The notes beneath the pieces were generated by a model. It was given only the letters and a program-made list of their open reading frames with translations. It was not told the DNA's origin and ran no database searches. Below are positions 1 to 5,277 of a stretch of DNA of 6,429 nucleotides, in pieces. Source of the stretch: an uncultured Halieaceae bacterium (lineage in GTDB: Bacteria > Pseudomonadota > Gammaproteobacteria > Pseudomonadales > Halieaceae); the NCBI GenBank assembly GCA_938045215.1, contig CALINF010000125.1, forward strand, positions 1-6,429, read 5' to 3'. Both the position numbers and the translations under genes were made by a program. How positions within the stretch are numbered: the first letter of the stretch is position 1; the number at the start of each line of letters is the position of its first letter.

Positions 1-84
1 TTTAAAGTGACTTCTGAACAGCATCCGGGAATAAAGTAAATTCTGGAAAGATGCTCTAACCGATTGATATTATGATTTATTTGG

Positions 85-112
85 AAAAAAAATGGGTCCC
101 AAAAGGGACCCA
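85..112 (-). terminator. Intrinsic terminator reading leftward
   Basis: TGGGTCCC at 93-100 pairs perfectly with GGGACCCA at 105-112 around an AAAA loop. On the + strand the stem is preceded by eight A residues (85-92), so a transcript of the - strand would end in a GC-rich 8-bp stem followed by eight U residues. There is no T-run to the right of the stem, so it is not expected to stop + strand transcription. The transcript it would stop must start to its right, yet no convincing - strand gene is visible there; a small RNA or short peptide gene between about 113 and 350 is possible. Confidence 0.65.
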
Positions 113-306
113 ATAAGACCATTAGGAGTGAAACATAAAGGAATTACTTCCTTAAAGGAGCACTGGGTATGCCCCGCAACCACCCAAAAAATCTAGGGGA
201 TAGGTAGTTACATCCTTAGTATCGCTCAATATTGGTACTTTTCCATACGGGTCCGGCACTATTTTTAGTCTATTTAGCAATAAAGAAATTACTTTAAGTT
301 GGGTTT

Positions 307-312
307 GAGGAA
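307..312 (+). promoter_or_regulatory. Ribosome binding site that sets the GH84 start
   Basis: GAGGAA at 307-312 sits about six bases before the GTG at 317, a normal Shine-Dalgarno spacing. The frame is also open from a TTG at 299, but that codon has no purine-rich element upstream (the preceding bases are ATTACTTTAAG). I therefore prefer GTG 317 as the start. Confidence 0.65.
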
Positions 313-316
313 TAAC

Positions 317-1414
317 GTGACGGTAAACGGCCCTGACTTGACAACACATACCTCTGGCGAAGCGGTCTTTCTAGCCGGCGTCATCGAGGGCTTCTACGGC
401 CGCGGCTGGCCCGCGCATCTGCGTCGTGAATACGCCAGTTATCTCTCCGACCTCGGGCTGAACAGTTACTTGTATTGTCCCAAAGAGGACCCTTTTTTGC
501 GCAAACGCTGGCAGGAGGATTGGCCCGCCAATGCGTGGGCCGAGCTACAGGCGTTGGCACGCACCTATGCACGTTCCGGCGTGCAGTTTGGTGTGGGTTT
601 GTCACCATTTGCCCTGTATCAATCTTACGGCACTGCCGAGCGCACATTGCTCCAGCGCAAAATAGAGCGACTCAATGAGTTGAACCTGCCATTGCTGGCA
701 ATCTTGTTCGACGATATGCCAGGTGACATGCCTGATCTGGCGGCACGTCAGTTGGAGATTATGCACGACATCGCCTCTTGGAGTAGTGCCTCGCGTCTGC
801 TGATGTGTCCTACCTATTATTCCTACGATCCGGTGCTGGAGACCTTTTTTGGCGCCAGGCCACACAGCTACTGGGAGGAGTTGGGGCTCGGCCTGGATGC
901 CGACGTCGACGTGTTCTGGACGGGAAACCGCGTTTGCTCAGAGTCGGTGTGCGCAGACGATGTTACTGCGATCAACGAAAGCTTTGGGCGCAATGTTGTC
1001 TTGTGGGACAACTATCCGGTTAATGATGGTGCGGTGCGTTCGCGTCATTTGTATCTCGATCCCTTGTCGCGGCGCCAATCACTGTCTAGCGCCGTACTGT
1101 CGGGCCATTTCTGTAATCCCATGAATCAGGGTGTTCTGTCTCTGCCAGCACTTACGGGGCTGGCTGCTCTGTACGGTGGGCCACAGCAATCAGAGCTTCA
1201 GGATTGGCTTGTCCATACGCTCGGTAGTGAGGTGTGGCGAGAACTACAGGCTGATCAGAGGGAGTTTAAGGAGGTGGGTCTGGATGGTATGGATGAGCAG
1301 CGACGCCACTTGCTGGCAAATAAATACGCGTCTATACAAGGCCCGGCAGCGGCTGAGACCGCTGGCTGGCTGCGCGGAGAGTATGTCTTTGATCCCGCGT
1401 GTTTGACAGATTGA
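317..1414 (+). CDS. GH84-family beta-N-acetylglucosaminidase (O-GlcNAcase/NAGidase type)
   Basis: This 365-residue protein (GTG start) hydrolyses, by family, beta-linked N-acetylglucosamine through substrate-assisted catalysis by two adjacent aspartates. Seen: VIEGFYGR at residues 22-29, the family's opening strand; YCPKED near 53-58 with K56; LFDDM near 130-134 with the catalytic pair D132-D133; CPTYY with Y168; FWTGN at 200-204; WDNYPVND at 230-237; and NPMNQ at 267-271. By remembered alignment with human OGA these correspond to K98, D174, D175, Y219, W278/N280 and D285, so the active site looks intact. The N-terminus is short, polar and has no signal peptide, so the enzyme is probably cytoplasmic, unlike secreted clostridial or Bacteroides GH84 proteins. 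It is essentially the catalytic barrel plus about 80 C-terminal residues, with no carbohydrate-binding or acetyltransferase-like domain. It is probably cotranscribed with the cupin gene 7 bases downstream. The natural substrate (O-GlcNAc protein, peptidoglycan fragment, imported glycoside) cannot be told from the sequence. A longer 371-residue form from TTG 299 is less likely. Confidence 0.92.
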   Translation: MTVNGPDLTTHTSGEAVFLAGVIEGFYGRGWPAHLRREYASYLSDLGLNSYLYCPKEDPFLRKRWQEDWPANAWAELQALARTYARSGVQFGVGLSPFALYQSYGTAERTLLQRKIERLNELNLPLLAILFDDMPGDMPDLAARQLEIMHDIASWSSASRLLMCPTYYSYDPVLETFFGARPHSYWEELGLGLDADVDVFWTGNRVCSESVCADDVTAINESFGRNVVLWDNYPVNDGAVRSRHLYLDPLSRRQSLSSAVLSGHFCNPMNQGVLSLPALTGLAALYGGPQQSELQDWLVHTLGSEVWRELQADQREFKEVGLDGMDEQRRHLLANKYASIQGPAAAETAGWLRGEYVFDPACLTD

Positions 1415-1421
1415 AAACAGC

Positions 1422-2750
1422 ATGAGCCTACTACCTGCGCAGCCAAGCCGTCTGTCTGGCCTCAATGCCAGGCAGGGTGATCCTTTGTCTGTGCTGCGTG
1501 AATGTCCCCCACGTGTTGGTGAAATGTTGGCGGTTGAGTTTCAGCTCGCAGCCTACTGGCTGGATGAGGCTACATCGATCACGCTGGTAGCGCTGTACCA
1601 TCAAACCGGCTCTGGCATGCGGCTGGCGGTCACTGATCAGCGACTAACCTTGGCAGAGGTATCTGTGGAGGCGCAGTTTGCAGCGTGGGCCCGGCAGGGT
1701 AACTGCGCGATTGTTGAAGTGGGCGCTGTCTTGCCGCTAGTGCCTGTGTCTATCCCCAAGCCCTGGGGGCGCGAAATCTGGTATTCGGGTATCGAGCAGC
1801 GGGGTATTTGTGGGGTAGGTTCTTCTGCACTTTCTGGCCCCGCTGAACCCTCTATATCTGCAACAGACTTCACGCCCATTCCCTGGCTGCAGGCGGCGAT
1901 GCCTGGCGCAGCGCTGGGTGGTCCCGGTGATCTTGTATTGCTGAAGATACTTGACCCGGCGCCCGAGCCCGTCATCGGTGATCTGTATTTCGAGCTGCAC
2001 CAGCGCAAGCGCGAAATGTATGTAGTGACCCATGTTGATGCGCAAGCCTGGCCAGATGGTGTTGGCTATATTCGCTATGGCTTTGACCCGGACAAGATTG
2101 CCGCAGCAGGGTCGCCGGAGGCGTTCAGGGAGCAATACCTCGACGCTGTGCGGGCTTATGAGCGCACCCGGCGCACGCTCGATGCATTGCGCGCCCCACC
2201 AGATGAGTCGCTACTCGAGCGTGAGCGATCCGAGCGCGAGCATATGGACAGTTTTTGCGCCCTCAAGCCACTGCGAGTAGGCGACGTGGTTCGTGTGCCG
2301 CTGCGGCTGCCGCATTCGCTGTTGCACGGTGTGCGCACGATCGAGTTTCAAACGCCCGTGTACGAACGGATGATTCTGTCCTTCGCACAGCGGGTCCTTA
2401 CGCAGCAGCACTGGGATACCGAGGCTGCGCTGGCAACCGCGCTGTTGCGACCTCCAGTGGAAGAGCCTGTAGAGGTGGTCGTTGAGAAGGCGGGTGTGTT
2501 GGTTCAGCGACTAGTCGACTTTGATCAGTTCTCGGTGCAGCGCTTTAGTCTGGAAGCAGGCAGCTCGTTGTCTTTACCGGCCTCGTCGGCTGTGCGCGTC
2601 GGTATGGTCGTTACCGGGCAGGTATCTGTGGGCGGTCAGGTTGTGGGTGCTGAGGAGGCCATATTGGTGCCGTGTGGAGAAGTGCAAAATACGGTGCTTG
2701 AAGCGTCAAAAACGGACGCTGTTTTCCTGTTGGCGATCCCTGTGCACTGA
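1422..2750 (+). CDS. Type I phosphomannose isomerase-like cupin protein
   Basis: This 442-residue protein resembles type I mannose-6-phosphate isomerase, a metal-dependent cupin enzyme converting mannose-6-P and fructose-6-P, but is divergent. Seen: PKPWGREIWYSGIEQRG at 112-128, corresponding to the NYAWGS opening of ManA; a strand LVLLKILDPAPEPVIG at 171-186; ELH at 191-193 followed by KREMY at 196-200; LPHSLLHGVRTIEFQ at 296-310; ILSFAQRVLTQQHWDTEAAL at 318-337; and a C-terminal cupin half from about 365 to 440. Matching by eye to E. coli ManA (Q97, H99, E134, H255, R274) suggests E191, H193, E198, H298 and R316, so the first ligand would be Glu rather than Gln. About 110 residues precede the PMI-like part and are not recognised; residues 129-165 look like a flexible linker, and 225-280 is charged and probably helical. 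The start lies 7 bases after the GH84 stop with only a weak Shine-Dalgarno, pointing to translational coupling. It may isomerise a sugar phosphate or be a non-canonical sugar-binding cupin; true mannose-6-P activity is not assured. Confidence 0.75.
   Translation: MSLLPAQPSRLSGLNARQGDPLSVLRECPPRVGEMLAVEFQLAAYWLDEATSITLVALYHQTGSGMRLAVTDQRLTLAEVSVEAQFAAWARQGNCAIVEVGAVLPLVPVSIPKPWGREIWYSGIEQRGICGVGSSALSGPAEPSISATDFTPIPWLQAAMPGAALGGPGDLVLLKILDPAPEPVIGDLYFELHQRKREMYVVTHVDAQAWPDGVGYIRYGFDPDKIAAAGSPEAFREQYLDAVRAYERTRRTLDALRAPPDESLLERERSEREHMDSFCALKPLRVGDVVRVPLRLPHSLLHGVRTIEFQTPVYERMILSFAQRVLTQQHWDTEAALATALLRPPVEEPVEVVVEKAGVLVQRLVDFDQFSVQRFSLEAGSSLSLPASSAVRVGMVVTGQVSVGGQVVGAEEAILVPCGEVQNTVLEASKTDAVFLLAIPVH
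2702..2725 (+). terminator. Possible weak terminator inside the end of the cupin gene
   Basis: AGCGTC at 2702-2707 pairs with GACGCT at 2715-2720 around a 7-base loop, and is followed by GTTTTCC. The hairpin lies wholly within the last 17 codons of the cupin gene, so translating ribosomes would interfere with it. It is the only terminator-like element between this gene and the tRNA. The stem is short and the T-run is only four bases, so it is weak at best and may be chance. Confidence 0.3.
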
Positions 2751-2754
2751 GCAG

Positions 2755-2783
2755 TTGAACCGCTTGTAGCTTTGTGGCAGAAT
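2755..2783 (+). promoter_or_regulatory. Candidate sigma-70 promoter for tRNA-Leu (and tig)
   Basis: TTGAAC at 2755-2760 and CAGAAT at 2778-2783 are separated by 17 bases, and the following CTGCGCCC is a GC-rich discriminator of the kind found at stringently controlled stable-RNA promoters. Each box matches four of six consensus bases. It starts 4 bases after the cupin stop codon. Transcription would begin near 2790, giving a leader of about 120 bases before the tRNA. An alternative or second promoter is TTTACA at 2815-2820 with TAAAAT at 2836-2841, with better boxes but a short 15-base spacer. Confidence 0.4.
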
Positions 2784-2913
2784 CTGCGCCCTTATGACAG
2801 CCCTGTTTGCTGGTTTTACATCGCGTTAAGTGCCATAAAATCAACTGCTTAAGCAAATTAAGTAAGAGATTTTCTAGGCCTTTTCGAGCGCTGGAATGGG
2901 GCATATCAGCTAC

Positions 2914-2998
2914 GCGGAAGTGGCGAAATTGGTATACGCGCTGGATTTAGGTTCCAGTGCCGCAAGGCGTGAGAGTTCGAGTCTCTCCTTCCGCACCA
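2914..2998 (+). tRNA. tRNA-Leu, anticodon UAG
   Basis: All arms can be drawn. The acceptor stem GCGGAAG (2914-2920) pairs with CTTCCGC (2988-2994). The anticodon stem CTGGA (2941-2945) pairs with TCCAG (2953-2957) around loop TTTAGGT, with anticodon TAG at 2948-2950, which reads CUA and other CUN leucine codons. The long variable arm TGCCGCAAGGCGT (2958-2970) is the class II feature of leucine tRNAs. The T stem GAGAG/CTCTC closes the loop TTCGAGT (2976-2982). Discriminator A2995 and CCA (2996-2998) are encoded in the DNA, as is usual in Gammaproteobacteria. A tRNA-Leu directly before tig is also the known arrangement in Pseudomonas relatives, and the short gap suggests that one transcript may carry both the tRNA and tig. 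Confidence 0.97.
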
Positions 2999-3005
2999 TA
3001 TTCTC

Positions 3006-3061
3006 GACCGGGCGCATAAGTGCTTCGGTCTCTGTAATCAAGGGCACAGATGAATGTGCCC
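3006..3061 (+). promoter_or_regulatory. Two hairpins in the tRNA-Leu to tig spacer
   Basis: The first hairpin pairs GACCG (3006-3010) with CGGTC (3026-3030) and, past a small internal loop, GCGC (3012-3015) with GTGC (3020-3023, one G-U pair) around ATAA. The second pairs GGGCACA (3042-3048) perfectly with TGTGCCC (3055-3061) around GATGAA. Neither is followed by a T-run, so they are unlikely to be intrinsic terminators. They start 8 bases after the tRNA CCA and end 28 bases before the tig start. Likely roles (inference) are guiding 3' processing of the tRNA from a joint tRNA-tig transcript, or protecting the 5' end of the released tig mRNA. I see no clear separate tig promoter in this spacer. 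Confidence 0.45.
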
Positions 3062-3089
3062 GCACCGAATTGTATTGCGAGGAAATACC

Positions 3090-4412
3090 ATGCAGGTTTC
3101 AATCGAAACGACTTCAGGTCTGGAGCGTCGTCTGACTGTGGGCGTGCCCGCTGATCGTGTAGATCAGCAAGTGGACGCGCGTCTGCTCAAAGCAGCAAAG
3201 GATGTGCGCCTGCCGGGTTTCCGTCCAGGCAAGGTGCCTATGAAGGTCATGCGCCAACGATTTGGTGCTGGCGTTCGTCAGGAGGTGCTGGGTGAGGTGA
3301 TGAGCCAGTCTTTTCAGGAAGCAGTGATGCAGGAAAATCTGCGACCGGCGGGTCAGCCCCAGATTGAACCGCGCAACCTTGATGCCGGCAAAGATCTGGA
3401 ATACGTCGCAATCTTTGAGGTGTTTCCTGACGTTGATGTGGTCGAAATTACCGACTACACAGTGGAGCGACCTGCAGCGGAAGTTACGCAGGAAGATGTA
3501 GACAATATTATCGACGTGTTCCGCAAGCAGCAGGGCAGCATGGAAGTGGTCGAGCGACCCGCAGCAGAAGGCGACACAGTCAATATCGATTTCGCTGGTA
3601 CTCGCGACGGTGAGGCGTTTGAAGGCGGCAGCGGTGAGGGAACCGATCTTGAACTGGGCTCAGGTCGTATGATTCCCGGTTTTGAGGACGGTATTGTTGG
3701 CATGAGTGCCGGCGACGAGAAGACACTGGCGTTGACGTTCCCAGAGGACTACCACAGTGAAGAGCTCCAGGGTGCCGAAGTTGAGTTCAAGGTTACTGTT
3801 AACAGTGTGAGCGAACAGCAATTGGCCCCTCTCGATGAGAAGCTGTTTGCCAGCTACGGCGTGGAAGAGGGTGGCGAAGAGCAATTCCGTAAGGAAGTGG
3901 CCGAGAATATGGCCAGAGAACTTAAAAATGCTGTGCAGGCCAAGGTTAAGCAGCAGGTGATGGACGCGGTGATCGCTGCCCATGAGTCACTGGAGATTCC
4001 CAAGTCGCTGATCTCACAGGAAATCAACGCGATGCGTGAGCAAATGTTCCAGCAGTTTGGTGGAGCGGGTGCCCAGAATATGGATCTGAACTCACTGCTG
4101 CCCGATGACATGTTTACCGAGAACGCCGAGCGCCGCGTGAAACTGGGCCTGGTGCTGTCAGAATTGATCCAGAAGTTGGAATTGAAGGCAGACGCCGATA
4201 AAGTACGTGAGACTATCGAAGAGCTTGCGTCTACTTACCAGGAGCCTGAAGAGGTTATTAACTGGTATTACTCAAACCAGGAGCAGCTTTCATCCGTAGA
4301 ATCTAAAGTTCTAGAGGATCAGGTGGTTGAAAAACTGCTCGACAATGCCAACATAGAAGACAAGGCGTGCAGTTATCAGGAGGCCATTGGCCAAGCGCAA
4401 GAGTCTGCCTGA
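3090..4412 (+). CDS. tig: Trigger factor, ribosome-associated chaperone and prolyl isomerase
   Basis: This 440-residue protein (E. coli 432) binds near the ribosomal exit tunnel, shields nascent chains and has a peptidyl-prolyl cis-trans isomerase domain. Seen: an N-terminal ribosome-binding domain of about 115 residues with the signature GFRPGKVP at 43-50; an FKBP-type isomerase domain at about 161-240, starting GDTVNIDFAG, with GSGRMIPGFEDGIVGM in the middle and ending VEFKVTVNSV; and a long, helical, charged C-terminal chaperone domain with NWYYSNQEQL at 391-400. The ATG at 3090 is chosen because AGGA at 3080-3083 lies six bases upstream and the protein then starts MQVSIET, like other trigger factors; an in-frame ATG at 3054 would add 12 unrelated residues and lies in the preceding hairpin. 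It probably shares a transcript with the upstream tRNA-Leu and ends at the terminator at 4429-4460. No odd substitutions are evident. Confidence 0.98.
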   Translation: MQVSIETTSGLERRLTVGVPADRVDQQVDARLLKAAKDVRLPGFRPGKVPMKVMRQRFGAGVRQEVLGEVMSQSFQEAVMQENLRPAGQPQIEPRNLDAGKDLEYVAIFEVFPDVDVVEITDYTVERPAAEVTQEDVDNIIDVFRKQQGSMEVVERPAAEGDTVNIDFAGTRDGEAFEGGSGEGTDLELGSGRMIPGFEDGIVGMSAGDEKTLALTFPEDYHSEELQGAEVEFKVTVNSVSEQQLAPLDEKLFASYGVEEGGEEQFRKEVAENMARELKNAVQAKVKQQVMDAVIAAHESLEIPKSLISQEINAMREQMFQQFGGAGAQNMDLNSLLPDDMFTENAERRVKLGLVLSELIQKLELKADADKVRETIEELASTYQEPEEVINWYYSNQEQLSSVESKVLEDQVVEKLLDNANIEDKACSYQEAIGQAQESA

Positions 4413-4428
4413 TATACCGTGTGCCGCC

Positions 4429-4460
4429 CGGACGCTGCCCAAGGCAGCGTCTGACATTTT
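4429..4460 (+). terminator. Intrinsic terminator between tig and clpP
   Basis: GACGCTGCC at 4431-4439 pairs perfectly with GGCAGCGTC at 4443-4451 around a CAA loop, and the stem extends by a G-T and a C-G pair to 4429/4453. After ACA comes TTTT at 4457-4460. The stem is strong but the T-run is short and offset by three bases, so partial termination is likely. It would separate tig expression from clpPX expression or lower clpP transcription relative to tig. Confidence 0.6.
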
Positions 4461-4486
4461 ATCGATAATTATAGGGACGGTACTCA

Positions 4487-5137
4487 ATGCCACACGAGTT
4501 GGACGGCTATAACAAGAACACCATACATAATCTGGGTCTGATTCCCATGGTTGTGGAGCAAACCTCTCGCGGGGAGCGCTCTTACGACATTTACTCTCGT
4601 TTGCTCAAAGAACGGGTGATCTTCGCAGTGGGCCCGGTCGAGGACCATATGGCGAATCTGATCGTCGCGCAGTTGCTGTTCCTTGAATCAGAGAACCCGG
4701 ACAAGGACATCCACCTTTACATCAACTCTCCGGGTGGGTCAGTGACGGCGGGGCTGTCGATCTACGATACCATGCAGTTTATCAAGCCTGACGTGTCTAC
4801 CATGTGTGTGGGTCAAGCGGCGTCGATGGGTGCTTTCCTGTTGAGCGGCGGTGCCAAGGGCAAACGTTATTGCCTACCCAATGCCCGCACCATGATCCAC
4901 CAACCCAGCGGCGGTGCCCAGGGACAGGCGACAGACATCGATATTCAAGCGAAAGAGATATTGATTATCCGCCAGCGCCTGAACGAATTGATGGCAGAGC
5001 ATACCGGGCAACCACTCGACGTTATCGAGCGCGACACAGAGCGTGATCGCTTCATGAACGCTGATCAAAGCAAGGATTATGGCCTGATTGACGAAGTTGT
5101 GGGCATACGCAGTGCTACGACCAAGGCGGTAGACTAG
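4487..5137 (+). CDS. clpP: ATP-dependent Clp protease proteolytic subunit ClpP
   Basis: This 216-residue serine peptidase forms the two-ring, 14-subunit chamber that degrades proteins delivered by ClpX or ClpA in the cytoplasm. The catalytic triad is visible: S113 in GQAASMGAFLL, H138 in TMIHQP, and D187 in ERDRFM. The glycine-rich oxyanion segment NSPGGSVTAG is at 80-89. The mature chain probably starts near G17 (GLIPMVVEQTSRGERSYD), by alignment with E. coli ALVPMVIEQ, leaving a 16-residue propeptide removed by self-processing; the E. coli propeptide has 14 residues and a different sequence. The start is supported by AGGGA at 4473-4477, nine bases before the ATG. The gene follows tig by 74 bases, with an intrinsic terminator between. 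No good promoter is visible: GATAAT at 4464-4469 has no suitable -35 box. Confidence 0.98.
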   Translation: MPHELDGYNKNTIHNLGLIPMVVEQTSRGERSYDIYSRLLKERVIFAVGPVEDHMANLIVAQLLFLESENPDKDIHLYINSPGGSVTAGLSIYDTMQFIKPDVSTMCVGQAASMGAFLLSGGAKGKRYCLPNARTMIHQPSGGAQGQATDIDIQAKEILIIRQRLNELMAEHTGQPLDVIERDTERDRFMNADQSKDYGLIDEVVGIRSATTKAVD

Positions 5138-5153
5138 GCCGATTGGGCCCAAA

Positions 5154-5204
5154 TGGCGGTAAAACCAACTTCCGAAAGTTGCGGAATACTTGCAAATACC
5201 GCCA
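5154..5204 (+). repeat. Nested inverted repeats in the clpP-clpX gap
   Basis: TGGCGGTA at 5154-5161 is perfectly complementary to TACCGCCA at 5197-5204. Inside this clamp CAACTT (5166-5171) pairs with AAGTTG (5176-5181) around CCGA, and an alternative pairing TTCCG (5170-5174) with CGGAA (5182-5186) would exclude that inner hairpin. The outer repeat is followed by A residues, not T, so it is not a terminator on the + strand. An 8-base palindrome TGGGCCCA lies just upstream at 5144-5151. The RNA could fold to stabilise or process the clpP-clpX message; function is not known. A weak promoter-like TTGCAA at 5190-5195 lacks a good -10 box. Confidence 0.45.
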
Positions 5205-5277
5205 AAAAACATCATCTTAGGGTCGTGCGTAACGCAGCTTTACCAGCAACGCCACGGCGCTGACAAAGGGACATTGA

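Larger units (their letters stand above)
1..316. other. AT-rich intergenic region left of the GH84 gene
   Basis: This stretch is visibly richer in A and T than everything to its right, and I recognise no gene in it. It holds a strong hairpin with an A-tract on its left side (described separately as a leftward terminator), a small inverted repeat AAGGAA/TTCCTT at 138-153, and near its right end the ribosome binding site of the GH84 gene. A - strand open frame of 65 codons (349 down to 152) ends about 40 bases before the leftward terminator; its protein, ending DFLGGCGAYPVLL, matches nothing I know. I searched for sigma-70 boxes serving the GH84 gene and found none convincing: TTGATA at 64-69 and TATGAT at 71-76 are not paired at a useful spacing. 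The promoter of the GH84 operon is therefore not identified. Confidence 0.6.

Noticed and set aside
138..297. Similar segments AAGGAATTACTTCCTT (138-153) and AAGAAATTACTTTAAG (282-297) as a direct repeat
   Set aside because: Imperfect and made of simple AT-rich sequence; chance similarity is likely in this region.
299..316. TTG at 299 as the GH84 start
   Set aside because: No ribosome binding site lies before it, while GTG 317 has GAGGAA at a proper distance; the extra six residues carry no family sequence.
152..349. 65-codon - strand frame as a real protein gene
   Set aside because: No recognisable domain, its start overlaps the GH84 coding region, and its AGAGG element lies too close to the ATG. 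Kept only as a finding because a terminator follows it.
1637..2135. Long - strand frames (123 and 132 codons) opposite the cupin gene
   Set aside because: They lie wholly antisense to a gene with clear family motifs, have arginine- and serine-rich low-information sequences, and lack ribosome binding sites; they are composition shadows.
2826..2862. Three TTAAG motifs and the palindrome TGCTTAAGCA in the tRNA leader
   Set aside because: Spacing is irregular (23 and 9 bases) and the motif is short, so a regulator binding array is not supported.
2896..3135. Open + strand frame of 79 codons across the tRNA, containing AEVAKLVYALDLGSS
   Set aside because: This is the familiar false protein produced by translating a tRNA-Leu gene; the cloverleaf explains the sequence fully.
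3455..4111. Three - strand frames opposite tig
   Set aside because: Fully antisense to trigger factor, with no domain and no start signals.
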